Source of the DNA: Anaeramoeba ignava
Taxonomy: Eukaryota > Metamonada > Anaeramoebidae
Assembly (NCBI GenBank): GCA_028826165.1
Contig: JAPDFW010000125.1
Span: 169,501 to 233,500 of the forward strand
Direction: 5' to 3'
DNA length: 64,000 nt
Shown here one piece after another: positions 51,079 through 63,044 of this stretch (the first letter of the stretch is position 1; each line of letters opens with the position of its first letter). Made by a program: the position numbers and the translations under genes. The notes below the pieces were generated by a model that was given only the letters and a program-made list of their open reading frames with translations, was not told the DNA's origin and searched no databases.

Positions 51079-54000
51079 TTATAAAATTCTCTTCCAAATC
51101 AAAACTTGAGATCTCAACTGACTAAAATATTTTTTGTTTTTAGGACGAGAAGCGTAAATAACGAAGAGAACCGCAGCAACCAAAACAGATATACAAGAAG
51201 TAAGAGCCAATTTCGAAAAATCAGAAGGATCTGAAATAATGATTCCAAGAATAAAAACAATAATAGTAGCAAGATCACATAAACCTGCTTGAACACCACT
51301 AATTTTGCCTCTCTCTTTTTCACTAACTGAGAGCTGGATTATTTGGGCTTCACAAATATCGAAAGCCCATAAAGAAACACGAGAAATCAAAACAAAAGTT
51401 AAAAGAATAAAGTGAGACATAGAAAGCATGAAAAATAAAACATAAGCAACAGCAAGAAAACTAATTTCAACCCACAAACTCACAACTCCTGATGAGAGCA
51501 ATCCCATGTGTTTAATCATCCATGGAATTATCAATGTTCCGATGATTCCAAAAATTGCATTTCCTGCTCGAAAAATTCCGATTTCGATGTAATTGATTTT
51601 TTTCCAGACTAAAAATGCAACAAAAAGAACATCGAAATCTAACACTGTGATATATAGAAGTACATAGGCTATGCTTGCAAGGAAAACTGGATGTCTGACA
51701 TAGTCATGAATTCCTTTTTTGAGAACACAAAGAAAGAATTCATTTTCATCAAAAAGAGATTCTTTGTTTTTTTTCTTGTCATTTTGATTTATGATACTTT
51801 GGATGTCATCATTATCATTACTATTGATAATACTAATTTGATCATTATTTTGATCATTTTCATTTTGATTATTTTCATTATTTTCATTTTGATTATTTTG
51901 ATTATTTTCATTTTGATTATTTTCGTTTTTATCATCATTATTATTTTTCTTTTCAAATTCACTTGATAAATTGAAATCTTGAAACTCATCTTCAGTAAAA
52001 GTTTGATCAATCCATCCATCCTCAGAAAAATCACCAATTTGTTCCAATTCCTTCTTCATTTTTGGTTTTTGGAATTCTATTTTTTTAAGATCCACTTTTT
52101 TAGGACCAACTTTTTTTTTAATTTTCAAATCAGGAGTTGAAAAATACATCATTCTAACAAGAATCCATTCAGGAAACAAACTAACAACGTTCCAAATAGC
52201 GATAAACAAAATGGAAGCTTTCATTCCCCATTGATCAAGAACAACGGTAAAGAAAACAGGGCTTGTAACAGCACAAGAAAGCTCTATTCTCCTGATCCAA
52301 GCGTTAGTAAGTGTTAGTTTTTCTTCGTTATTGCCAACAAGCACTAAAACCCAGTCTTTTTCAATAGCAACTTTTAGCATTGAAGATGTTATTCGAGATA
52401 GTGATCCAATAATAACAATTGGAATAGAAAGTCCCCAAAATTTCCCGCTTTTCGGGAGATCTTCTGCCTTTGTTGTCATCTTCAAATCCGCAATTAAATA
52501 TAGAAATATAGAGCAAATTGCAACTCCTAAATTTTGGATCCATAATGCATATGTTGCTATTTTTAATCGGTTTTTTCGATCAATTAATCGTCCAAATGAT
52601 GCTGATAATATAAAAACTGAAAGATGTGTAACTAATTCATAAGCGGATGATGGAAGAAAAGTTGTTTCAAAAATTTCCATTAAGATCATTGGTACTGCAA
52701 AATTCTATGAAGAAATATTAATTTAAAATAAATTGATTTGAATATATTGATTTATATTGATTTAAATATTGATTTAAATATTGATTTAAATATTGATTTA
52801 AATATTGATTTGAATATTGATTTAAATATTGATTTAAATATTGATTTAAATATTGATTTAAATATTGATTTAAATATTGATTTTAAATATTGATTTAAAA
52901 TATTGATTTAAATATTGATTTAAATATTGATTTAAAATATTGATTTAAATATTGATTTTAAATATTGATTTAAATATTGATTTAAATATTGATTTAAATA
53001 TTGATTTAAATATTGATTTATATATTGATTTAAATAAATATTGATTTAAATATTGATTTTTTAAATATTGATTTAAATATTGATTTAAATTTGATTTAAA
53101 AATTTAAATATATTTGATTTAAATATTATTTGATTTGAAAAATATTGATATTTTAAAATATTGATTTAAATATATTGATTAAAAAAATATATTGATTTAA
53201 ATAAAAATATATTGATTTTCAAATATTGATTTTAATTTTATTGATTTAAAAATTTAAATATTGATTTAAATATTGATTTTAAATATTGATTTAAATATTG
53301 ATTTAAAATATTGATTTAAATATTGATTTAAATATATTGATTTAAATATTGATTTTAAATATTAGTTTTAAAATATATTGATTTAAATATTGATTTAAAT
53401 ATTGATTTAAAATATTGATTTAAATATTGATTTAAATATTGATTTTAAATATTGATTTAAATAAATATTGATTTAAATATATTTCATTTTAAATATTGAT
53501 TTAAATATTGATTTATATATTATTTAAATATATTGATTTTAAATATTGATTTAAATATTGATTTAAAATATTGATTTATTTAAAAATTGATTTAAATATT
53601 GATTTGATTTGATTTAAATATTGATTTGAATATTGATTTGAATATTGATTTAAATATTGATTTAAATATTGATTTAAACATTGATTTAAATATTGATTTA
53701 AATATTGATTTAAATATTGGTTTAAATATTGATTTAAATATTGATTTAAATATTAATTTAAATATATTGATTTGAATATTGATTTAAAAATATTGATTTG
53801 AATATTTATTTATATTGATTTAAATATTGATTTAAAAATTGATTTAAAAATTGATTTAATTATTGATTTGAATATTGATTTAAAAATTGATTTAAAAATT
53901 GATTTAAATATTGATTTGATTATTGATTTAAAAATTGATTTAAAAATTGATGATTCCAATATTTGGTTTTTTTTTTGGTGATATCAAGTTTTCTTGTTTT

Positions 54001-54100
54001 TTTTTTGTTTTTGTGCTCTTTAATAAATATAATTTACCCACATCCTATCTCCCCATGCACTAAAAAATTGTTGTGAATAAAGTTTTAATTCCCACTTCAT
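51079..54100 (-). CDS. SLC40A1: Ferroportin-like iron exporter, two exons
   Basis: Exons (minus) are 54100-54038 and 52704-51079; 562 residues. The 21-residue first exon supplies the family signature: SAWGDRMW, joined in phase 0 to NFAVPMILMEI, matching the conserved xSxWGDRMWxFAV of ferroportins. Later family segments include GRLIDRKNRLKIATYALWIQ, SSMLKVAIEKDWVLVL, NAWIRRIELSCAVTSPVFF, HPVFLASIAYVLLYITVLDF and SLWAFDICEAQIIQLSVSEKERG-like text ending in GVQAGL. A cytosolic loop of about 110 residues between the two six-helix halves is Asn/Glu/Asp-rich. It is predicted to export Fe2+ from the cytosol across the plasma or phagosomal membrane. The 1.3-kb intron is a minisatellite. Gene symbol is given by family homology. 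Confidence 0.9.
52705..54037. repeat. TATTGATTTAAA 12-bp minisatellite in ferroportin intron
   Basis: About 100 imperfect units of ATTGATTTAAAT, with variants carrying TTTGAAT or an extra A, between 52735 and 53950. The last 80 bp before the 5' splice site (53955-54037 on plus) are unique. Confidence 0.88.
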
Positions 54101-54304
54101 TTTTTAATTTGGTTTTTTATAAATTTAAATTTAAAATTAAGTAAACAATTTAAAAGAAAAATGAAAATCGAATTGAAGTTAAATTTATTATAATTATAAT
54201 AATAATTCTCTTTTTCTTTTTTGATTTTTTTTTTAATGAAATGAAAAAAATGAAAAAATGAAAAAAAATTTTTTTTTTTAATTTTTTAAATAAATAAAAT
54301 CAAT

Positions 54305-55528
54305 TTAAAAATCTTCTAAAATTTCCTTTTTAAGAAAAATCCTTAAATCTAAAATTAAATGAGGTTCTAAAGTAAAAATCCAAAAAGAAAAATCTTTAAT
54401 TGAAACTGGAGATCCACCAAAAATAAAAATCTCATTATTATTTTTAGCAAAACCTAAATGACCAAATCTTTTGGGAGGTTTTGGTTTATCAAGAAAAATT
54501 TGTTGAATATTTTTTTCAATTTGTTTGATCGAATCAAGATTTTTTTGATCTTCTTTTTGATCTTCTTTTTCTTTTTCAATTATTTTTGACTTATTGATTC
54601 TTTGTAAATCTTGAAGGATCATATGATCGTAAATCAATTTATCAAAATTAATCCATTGATTAGTTTCCAAATCCAAAATAAAAGTGTGATTATGATGTCT
54701 CATCAAAGTTGAAGTTCCTCCAAAAATAATAAAATAACGGTCATTATAAATCATTGGAACAGCCCCACTCATTTCAAAAGGGGAGTGTTTATTGTAAAAA
54801 TATACATCCCCAAATTTGGTTAATATTGATTGAGATTTTATAATTTCAATAGTAGGTTGAGTTATTATTTCATTCCAAGTATAATTCATTAAATCCAAAG
54901 AAAATAAATCATTTTGTCTTTTTCGATTATCTCCAAGTCCCCCAAAGATTAGCATTTTGTTATCATGTATAATTGATGTATGTGAAGATCTTCCAATTGG
55001 TTTTGTTCCAAAAGTTTCAATTTCTTCCCATTTTTCAATTGAAGTGTCAAATTTCCATGTATCATTTAATCGTGATTTTGAATTAACACATCCTCCAAAT
55101 AAATATATTTTGCCTTTGTGATACTGCATTGAATGCGAAAATCTTCCTTCTGGTTTCTTTTTAGTTGTTATTTTCCTCCATTTGTTTATTAAAAGATCAA
55201 ATTCATAAAAATCGGAAAAAAATTTTTGTGCATTTCCTCCAAAAATCCAAAACTTTGAATCAAATCCGCACATTGAATGAGATGAACGATGTGGCGGATG
55301 ATCTCCTTTTGTTGCCAAAATTTCCCATTTGCTTGTTATGAAAGAAAAATGATAAATATTATGTGTTCGTAAAGCTTGTTTTTTGGGTTTTCCTCCAAAA
55401 ATATAAAGATCATTTTCAAGACAAACAACTCCTGCTTTGTATAAAACAGGTGGTTTAAAAGAATTTGGATCGAATTTCATTTCTCTCCATCCAGTTGCTG
55501 AAAGAAAAAGAGATAAATTTGGTTCCAT
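54305..55528 (-). CDS. Kelch-repeat beta-propeller protein
   Basis: 407 residues, one exon. Six kelch units are visible through their FGG turns: DLYIFGGKPK, KFWIFGGNAQ, KIYLFGGCVN, KMLIFGGLGD, RYFIIFGGTS and EIFIFGGSP. Paired Trp/Tyr positions occur (ITSKWEIL, LINKWRKI, SIEKWEEI, MNYTWNEI, ETNQWINF). The first four units are followed by PHRSSHS, EGRFSHS and IGRSSHT sequences typical of kelch blades that resemble the Tea1/RanBPM-associated group. A charged insertion (EKEKEDQKEDQK) separates blades five and six. Kelch propellers bind proteins or actin; no extra domain (BTB or F-box) is present, so partner and role are open. T-run/CAT elements lie just upstream at about 55545-55560. Confidence 0.88.
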   Translation of the reverse strand: MEPNLSLFLSATGWREMKFDPNSFKPPVLYKAGVVCLENDLYIFGGKPKKQALRTHNIYHFSFITSKWEILATKGDHPPHRSSHSMCGFDSKFWIFGGNAQKFFSDFYEFDLLINKWRKITTKKKPEGRFSHSMQYHKGKIYLFGGCVNSKSRLNDTWKFDTSIEKWEEIETFGTKPIGRSSHTSIIHDNKMLIFGGLGDNRKRQNDLFSLDLMNYTWNEIITQPTIEIIKSQSILTKFGDVYFYNKHSPFEMSGAVPMIYNDRYFIIFGGTSTLMRHHNHTFILDLETNQWINFDKLIYDHMILQDLQRINKSKIIEKEKEDQKEDQKNLDSIKQIEKNIQQIFLDKPKPPKRFGHLGFAKNNNEIFIFGGSPVSIKDFSFWIFTLEPHLILDLRIFLKKEILEDF

Positions 55529-55811
55529 TTAAAAATAATTTGGAAAAAAAAAAATGAAAAAATTTAATTGAAAAATTTTTTCCATTTGTCACAATTTTTC
55601 TTTTTAAATTTATTATTAAATTTATTATTAAAATTTAAAAAGAAATTTTATGATTATTCAGATTATTTTGTTTTGTTTTTTTTTAATTGCAAAAAGAATT
55701 TTTCAAAAAAAAAAAAGAAGAAGTGGTTGAATTTTCTGTTTAAATTTTTCTTTTTGAAATGAATTTAATTAGAAAAATTTTCTTTTTAAATTGTTAAAAT
55801 TTAAATTTTTA

Positions 55812-56256
55812 TTAAATCTTTTTTTTGTTTTGATCTTCAAAAGAAACATCAACATCTTTAACTTTATCTAATAATAATTGAATAATTTTCTCTTTATTTT
55901 TAGTTGAAAGATCAAAAATTTCTTGAATTTTTTCTTGAGTAAATTTTTGATATTTTTCTTCAATTTTAGTTAAAGATCCCAAATGCTAAATCCCATTGTA
56001 AATAAAAAATTGAATAAGGAAAAGATAAAGTTAGAGATTAAGAAAGGAATTTAAAACATATATTTTGAGTTACATCATTTTTGAATTTTTCATATTCTTT
56101 CATTTTTTGTTCACGCATTTGATCAATATCTTTCATTGCTTTTACATCTTCTTCTCGTAAAATTTGAACTTTTTCTCTATTTGCATCTTCTACAATTTTT
56201 GCTGCAAATTGTTCTGCTTGTAGAAGTCTTTGAATATTTGGATCAGATGATTGCAT
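55812..56256 (-). CDS. ATP6V1G: V-type H+-ATPase subunit G, two exons
   Basis: Exons (minus) are 56256-56074 and 55985-55812, intron 88 bp; 118 residues, the usual subunit G length. The N-terminal stalk helix is diagnostic: NIQRLLQAEQFAAKIVEDA then NREKVQILREEDVKAMKDID. Exon 2 (HLGSLTKIEEKYQKFTQEKI onward) continues the long helix and ends DVSFEDQNKKKI. Subunit G pairs with subunit E to form the peripheral stalks of the V1 sector, which acidifies endolysosomes or contractile vacuoles. Exon 2 has no strong motif on its own; I accept it because of the GTAACT and TTTAG splice sites, the open frame and the correct final size. It is divergent from AP-2 alpha. Confidence 0.85.
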
Positions 56257-56465
56257 TTTAAATTAAATTAAATTAAAAAAAAAAAATGAAAAATGAAAAA
56301 TGAAAATTAAAAAAATTAAAAAAAAAAATGATTATTAATTATTATTAAAAAATGAATAATTTAAAAAAAAAAAAATTTTAAATAAAAAAAAAATAAATAA
56401 AAATTCATTTTTTTTTTCATTTTTTTTTTCATTTTTTTTTTCATTTTTTTAAAAATTAAAAGATA
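56257..56465. promoter_or_regulatory. Divergent promoter, V-ATPase G / AP-2 alpha
   Basis: Toward V-ATPase G, AAAAAATGAAAAATGAAAAATGAAAA at about 56280-56305 reads as CATTTTT repeats on the minus strand. Toward AP-2 alpha, four TTTTTTTCATTTTTTT copies run from 56405 to about 56450. This is the clearest case of the element facing both ways. Confidence 0.5.
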
Positions 56466-59400
56466 ATGAAAGGGTTAAGAAATTATATTAAGGAATTAAG
56501 AAAATGTTCAACAAAAGAACAAGAAAGACAAAGAGTTATTAAAGAAATGGCACATATTCGACAACAATTTAAGAAAAGTTCAGGATTAAGTGGTTATGAT
56601 AGAAAGAAATATGTTGCTAAATTGATTTATACTTACATGAATGGTTATGAAATTGATTTTGGTTATATTGAAGCTATTGAATTACTTGGTTCTAAAAAAT
56701 ATTCAGAAAAGAGAATTGTAAGTAAAATTAAAATTAAATTGAATTGGAATTAAATTAAATTAAATTAAATTAAATTGGAATTAAATTAAATTAAATTAAA
56801 TTAGAATTAAATTAAATTGGAATTAAATTAAATTAAATTAAATTAAATTAAATTAAATTGGAATTGGGATTAAATTGGAATTAAATTAAATTGGAATTAA
56901 ATTAAATTGGAATTAAATTAAATTGGAATTAAATTAAATTAAATTAAATTAAATTGGAATTAAATTAAATTAAATTAAATTAAATTGGAATTAAATTAAA
57001 TTGGAATTAAATTAAATTGGAATTAAATTAAATTAAATTAAATTAAATTGGAATTAAATTAAATTGGAATTAAATTAAATTAAATTAAATTGGAATTAAA
57101 TTAAATTGGAATTAAATTAAATTGGAATTAAATTAAATTGGAATTAAATTGAATTGGAATTAAATTGGAATTAAATTAAATTAAATTGGAATTTTCTTTG
57201 GATTTTGAGTTTATATTGAATTTATATTTATTTAAATTAAATTAAATTAAATTAAATTGGAATTAAATTAAATTAAATTGAATTGGAATTAAATTGAATT
57301 TATATTTATATTTATTTTTAAATTAAATTAAATTAAATTAAATTAAATTGGAATTAAATTAAATTAAATTAAATTAAATTGGAATTTTCTTTGAATTTTG
57401 AGTTTATATTAAATTTATATTTATTTAAATTAAATTGGAATTAAATTGGAATTAAATTAAATTAAATTAAATTAAATTAAATTGGAATTAAATTGAAATT
57501 AAATTAAATTGGAATTTTCTTTGGATTTTGAGTTTATATTGAATTTATATTTATTTAAATTAAATTGGAATTAAATTGGAATTAAATTGGAATTAAATTG
57601 GAATTAAATTAAATTAAATTAAATTAAATTAAATTAAATTAAATTGGAATTAAATTGAAATTAAATTAAATTTTATTTAAATTAAATTGGAATTAAATTG
57701 AATTGGAATTAAATTAAATTGGAATTAAATTAAATTGGAATTAAATTAAATTAAATTAAATTAAATTGAATTGGAATTAAATTAAATTGGAATTAAATTG
57801 AAATTAAATTAAATTTTATTTGAATTAAATTAAATTAAATTAAATTAAATTAAATTAAATTGGAATTAAATTAAATTTTATTTGAATTAAATTTTATTTG
57901 AATTAAATTAAATTGGAATTAAATTAAATTGGAATTAAATTAAATTGGAATTAAATTAAATTGGAATTAAATTAAATTGGAATTAAATTAAATTAAAATT
58001 AAATTATTTGAATTAAATTGGATTTATATTTATTTAAATTAAATTGGAATTAAATTAAATTGGAATTAAATTGAAATTGAATTAAATTAAAATTAAATTG
58101 GAATTAAATTAAATTAAATTAAAATTAAATTGAATTGGAATTAAATTAAATTGGAATTAAATTAAAATTAAATTAAATTTGAATTAAATTAAATTAAATT
58201 AAATTAAATTAAATTAAATTGGAATTAAATTTTATTGAAATTAAATTATTTGAATTAAATTATTTGAATTAAATTGGATTTATATTTATTTTTATTTTTA
58301 TTTTTATATTATATCTTAAAAGGGTTATCTTGCTGTAGCTATCTTCTTAAATGAAAACTCAGAATTCGTCAAATTAATCATTAACAGTATCGATAAAGAT
58401 CTCAGATCAGATGATGAAAAATTCCAATGCTTAGGATTAACAGCAATAGCGAACATTGGAGGCAAAGAAATGGCAGAAAGTTTAACATCACAAGTACAAA
58501 AACTACTAGTAGCAGTAAATACAAACCGATTTGTAAGAAAAAAAGCAGCATTGTGTTTATTAAGATTATTCCGAAAATACCCTGATTTGATGGTATCAAG
58601 CGAATGGGCAGAGCGCTGCGCAACATTAATGAACGAGCCTGATTTGGGAGTTGTAACCTCTTTATTGTCCTTGTTTCTTTCACTTGTGGCAAAGGATCCC
58701 GACGGATATCTTCCAATTCAAGAAAAAGCAATCAATGCATTAGCAAGAGTTGTTTTGGATCGCGATGTCAGACCTGATTACATCTATCACGACGTCCTCG
58801 CTCCTTGGGTGCAAGTAAAGCTTCTTCGTCTTCTTCAATACTGGCCATCGCCGAAATCAAAATCGGTTTCCAAAAAACTCAATAATGTTCTGAACCATAT
58901 TTTATCGACAGGAAAAGGCGGCAGAGACAGAAACCATATCAACTCAACTCAGGCTATTTTGTTCGAGGCTATTGATCTGGTGATACAATTAGGAAACTCC
59001 AGATCGCTGATGAAAGACTCCACAAAGAAGCTTCTTGAATTTCTTTCTTCAAAGGACTTGAATGTTAGATATTTAACACTCAACTCACTCACACATCTTA
59101 TGATTGTCTCAGAAGACACATCCAACGTCAAGTCTCACCAACAGCAAATCATCAACGCATTGAATGAGAACGACATAAGCATCAAGAAACGTGCGCTTGA
59201 TCTTCTTTATTTCATTTGCGATCATTCAAACTCGCGAGAAATTGTCGGGGAACTTATCAAATTCCTTCAAGTTGCGGATCACGAAATTAAGGATGATTTG
59301 GTGCTGAAAATCGCCATTCTTGCAGAGAGATTCGCCACAGATTTCTCCTGGTATGTCGATGTTATTTTGAAGGTGATCAGATTAGCCGGGGATTCGGTTT

Positions 59401-61449
59401 CAGATGATATTTGGTACAGAGTTGTTCGAATAGTCACGAACAATAAAAGTTTAAGAAATTACGCAGCTCGCACTTTATTCCACACAATGCAATCTCCCAA
59501 ATGCCACGAAAAGGCCATAATGGTCGGCGCCTTTGTTCTCGGGGAATTCGGCGCGGTGATTGCCAAGAAAGAAAACTCGTCTCCTCAAGTCCAGTTCGCA
59601 CTTCTCAAGTCCAAGTTCCATTCATCATCAAGAAAAACAAAATCAATAATTTTGACAGCATTTTTAAAAATGCGAGTAAGACATCAAGAAATCCGCGATA
59701 AAATCGACTCCTTCTTCAAAACACATGTGTCCTCAATAGAGCCAGAGATTCAACAACGAGCAGTTGAATATTCGACATTATCAGTTAATTTCCCGAATTT
59801 ACTTCCAGTTGCTTGTGAACCAATGCCACCTTTTCCTGAAAAGGAAAATGCGTTGTTGAAAAGAATAAAGGAACAACAAGAAGACACAATGGATCCTCGC
59901 GCTTGGTCTTTACAACAGAAATCTACCGAAGAGCAAGAAACAACGTCAAAGCTTGAAACAATTGATAAAGAAAAAGATACTGGAGAAGATGAAAAAGAAA
60001 CCGCAAAACAAAGTAAGCTTATTGATGATGATGAAGATATACCACAGGAGGTTCTTGAGGCAAGAAAAAGAGAAGCTGAGCAAATGAAATCAAACCAAAG
60101 TGGAGGTATTATGGATGATATAATGAGTATTGATAATAATTTAATGAACCAAACAGGGAATTCAGGCTATCAAAAATCATCTCAACAATTGGATCTTATA
60201 ACGGATCCCACAAACATATCTCAAACAGGAAACACAGCAAATAATCAAAACCCTCAAAATGATATTGATGAATTAAGAAATTTAGATATTACTATTGGAA
60301 TGGGTCCTCAAAATAGCCAAAACAACCAAGAAAATTTAATTGGTGATTCTGGAATGCTTCTTACTGATGCTGAAGAGAAAATGACAGAATCCCGTTCAAG
60401 GCTTCTCTTCCTTAGGCTTTGTGTTAATCCTGCTGGTGTTCTTTTTGAGAATGATTTCCTTCAGATCGGTATCAAATCTGAGTATCATGGTCCTGTAGGA
60501 AAGATGATGATTTTCTTTGGAAATAAAACAGATTTTCCATTCACTTCTTTTCATGCTCATATTCCTCCTGTTCCTTTTCTTAAATTTAATGTTGGTGATG
60601 CTCCAAATCTTGTTCGTCCAAAAACTCAAGAGAAAATGTTAATTTCTTTTGAATGTCAAGAAGAGTTTGGTGATCCTCCAACTATGAATATTTCTTTAGC
60701 GTAATTTGAAATTCAATATAAAATTAAAATTAAAATTAATATTAAAATTAAAATTAAAATTAAAATTAAAATTCAATATAAAATTAAAATTAAAATTAAA
60801 ATTAAAATTAAAATTAAAATTAAAATTAAAATTCATTTATAAAATTAAAATTAAAATTCAATATAAAATTAAAATTAATATTAAAATTCAAAATTAAAAT
60901 TAAAATTAAAATTCATTTAAAAATTAAAATTCATTTAAAAATTAATATTAAAATTCAAAATTAAAATTAAAATTAAAATTAAATATAAAATTCAAATTGA
61001 AATTAAAATTAATATAAAAATTAAAAATTTTTAGTTGTGAAGGACTTCAAGATAAAGGCTTCAAAAGTATTTTTGATCTTCCAATTATTCCTAATAAATT
61101 TCTTGAACCTGTTAATATTTCTGCACAAGATTTCTTTGGGAAATGGAGACAAATTAGTGGACCACCACTTGAATCACAAGACGTATTTTCAGCAGTTACT
61201 GTTAATTTAACAAATATCGCATCAATTATATCAGGAATTAAATTAGGGATTTTACCTGCAGTTGATCAAAATCCAAATAATATTGTTATTGCTGGTGTTT
61301 TTTGTTCAAAGAAAAAACAAGTTGGTATTTTAGGAAGAGTTGAAGTTTCTCAAGTTAAAAAAATGATTAAATTAACTTTAAAAACTCCTAGTTCAACAAT
61401 CACTTCTGCTTTAAGAAAAATATTCCTTTCTCAATTACAAGCAAATTAA
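56466..61449 (+). CDS. AP2A1: AP-2 clathrin adaptor complex subunit alpha, three exons
   Basis: Exons are 56466-56717, 58323-60700 and 61035-61449; 1,014 residues (human about 977). Exon 1 gives MKGLRNYIKELRKCSTKEQE, KKYVAKLIYTYMNGYEIDFG and EAIELLGSKKYSEKRI. The splice (GTAAGT...AAAAG) continues GYLAVAIFLNENSEFVKLI, as in the family. The HEAT-like trunk runs to about residue 600 (GVVTSLLSLFLSLVAKDPDG, PWVQVKLLRLLQYWPSPKSK, LNVRYLTLNSL). A hinge rich in Asp/Glu/Asn/Gln follows, then the appendage (FLQIGIKSEYHGPVGKMMIF, with QDFFGKWRQISGPP in exon 3). It forms the AP-2 heterotetramer that links cargo, PIP2 and clathrin at the plasma membrane. The trunk has visibly higher GC than the flanks. 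AP2A1 is used as the family symbol; paralog assignment is not implied. Confidence 0.95.
56718..58322. repeat. AAATTGGAATTAAATT array in AP-2 alpha intron 1
   Basis: A 1,605-bp intron, the largest in the window, made of TTAAA pentamers and TTGGAATTAAA units. A distinctive segment, TTTTCTTTGGATTTTGAG followed by TTTATATTGAATTTATATTT, recurs near 57193, 57384 and 57515, giving a higher-order repeat. Confidence 0.85.
60701..61034. repeat. AAAATT array in AP-2 alpha intron 2
   Basis: A 334-bp intron of AAAATTA hexamers with CAATATAAAATT interruptions; splice sites GTAATT and TTTTTAG. Confidence 0.75.
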
Positions 61450-61499
61450 CAAAATTAAGAAAATAATCAAAAAAAGAGAATAAGAAATTTTTTTTTCCG

Positions 61500-61612
61500 A
61501 TTTTCATTTTCATTTTCATTTTCATTTTCATTTTCATTTTGATTTTCATTTTCATTTTCATTTTCATTTTCATTTTCATTTTCATTTTCATTTTCATTTT
61601 CATTTTCAAAAT
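61500..61612. repeat. TTTTCA hexamer run between convergent genes
   Basis: About eighteen CATTTT hexamers. The Lys-Met open frame on the minus strand is an artefact of the repeat. Confidence 0.75.
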
Positions 61613-61686
61613 TTTAATAAGAGAAATTTAAAGGATTTTAATTTTTAATTTTTAATTTATAATTTTTATTTGAATTATTTGAATAA

Positions 61687-62966
61687 TCATTTCCAAACAC
61701 AAATTGTTCCATCAATAGATGATGATAAAAGACAAGATTTATCAGAATTATAATCTAATCCACAAACAAATCCTTTATGACCTTCAAGTTTATTAACAAC
61801 TTTTGCATCAACAAGATCCCAAATATAAATCAAATTATCTTCAGATCCAGAAACAACAAAAGAATCATTATTTGCAAAACAAGAAGAAAGTTTATAATTT
61901 TGATTTGAATGACCAGAATATTCATTTAATAATTCTCCAGTGTCTTTATTAAACATTCTCAACTTGTTATCTAAACAACTAACCAAAACACAATTTTCAT
62001 CATTTGAAAGTGAAATTGAAGTAATTGATTCATCAACAAAATCTGAAACTAATTTTCCATTTCGAATGTCATAAGTTCTTAAATAACCGTCAACACTTCC
62101 ACATATAATTTCACTACTTGATACATATATACTTGTTACTGAATCCTTGAAATCATCTAATGTTTGAATAGATGCTGTTGATCTTGATCGTAAATCCCAT
62201 ATTTTCACTGTTCGATCAATTGACCCGCTAAAAAAAACATTACTTTCTTTATTTATTGCTAATGTATTGATTTTGTGATCGTGTCCTCGATATTTTCGTA
62301 ATACTTTTCCATGTGTTACATCCCAAAAATATGCATCTTTATCTCCTCCACATGTTATAAAATTTTTGTTATCATTTGTTCTATTTTTTTTTCCGATTTT
62401 AATTTTTATCCGATTTTAATTTTAATTTTGATTTTAATTTTAATTTTAAATTTTATATTAATTTTAATTTTAATTTTAATTTGAATTTTAATTTTAATTT
62501 TAATTTTAATTTAATTTTAATTTTCAATTTTAATTTTAATTTTAATTTTAATTTTCAAAATAAATTTTAATTTTAATTTTAATTTTAATTTCAATTTTAA
62601 TTTTATAAATGAATTTTAATTTTAATTTAATTTTAATTTTCAATTTTAATTTTAATTTTAATTTTAATTTTTATATTGAATTTTTATTTTTACACAACAA
62701 GATCTACAATTTCATATCCATGTCCTAAATATGTTTTTATTAATTTTCCTGTATGTGGATTCCAAAGACGAACTGATCTATCTTGTCCACAAGATAAACA
62801 ATACTTTCCATTATCTTTATAATTTTTATAAATTTTTTTTTGAATTTTTTTTTATTAATTTTTTTAAATAAATTTTTTTTAAATAAATTTTACAATTAAA
62901 TTTTACACAAAGAACAGAACCTTCATGACCAACTAAAGTATGAACTAATTTAGAAGGAAAAGACAT
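61687..62966 (-). CDS. WDR83: WDR83 (MORG1)-like WD40-repeat protein, three exons
   Basis: Exons (minus): 62966-62894, 62814-62694 and 62380-61687; 295 residues (human 315). The splices restore LCVKFN|YNGKYCLSCG and YEIVDLV|VTNDNKNFITCGG. WDR83-specific wording is visible: LSCGQDRSVRLWNPHTGKLI, YLGHGYEIVD, SIDRTVKIWDLRSRS, ILCGSVDGYLRTYDIR-like text (IICGSVDGYLRTYDIRNGKL), KDTGELLNEYSGHSNQNYKL and SGSEDNLIYIWDL. It is predicted to be a seven-bladed propeller acting as a scaffold (MAPK modules in animals; also associated with spliceosomes). Intron 2 (313 bp) is a TTTTAA array and intron 1 (79 bp) is AT-rich. The terminal blade ends CVWK, so the human C-terminal extension is absent. Confidence 0.9.
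62381..62693. repeat. TTTTAA array in WDR83-like intron 2
   Basis: A 313-bp intron of ATTTTA hexamers with TTTTCA and AAATTC interruptions, bounded by GTAAAA and AATAG on the minus strand. Confidence 0.75.
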
Positions 62967-63044
62967 AAAAATAAAAAAATGAAAAAATAAAAAAATGAAA
63001 AAATTTTATTTCAAATTAAAAATTAAAAATTAAAAATTAATTGA

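Noticed and set aside
52735-53950. Direct repeats resembling a CRISPR or centromeric array
   Set aside because: Units are contiguous 12-mers without unique spacers and sit inside a spliced intron, so this is a minisatellite.
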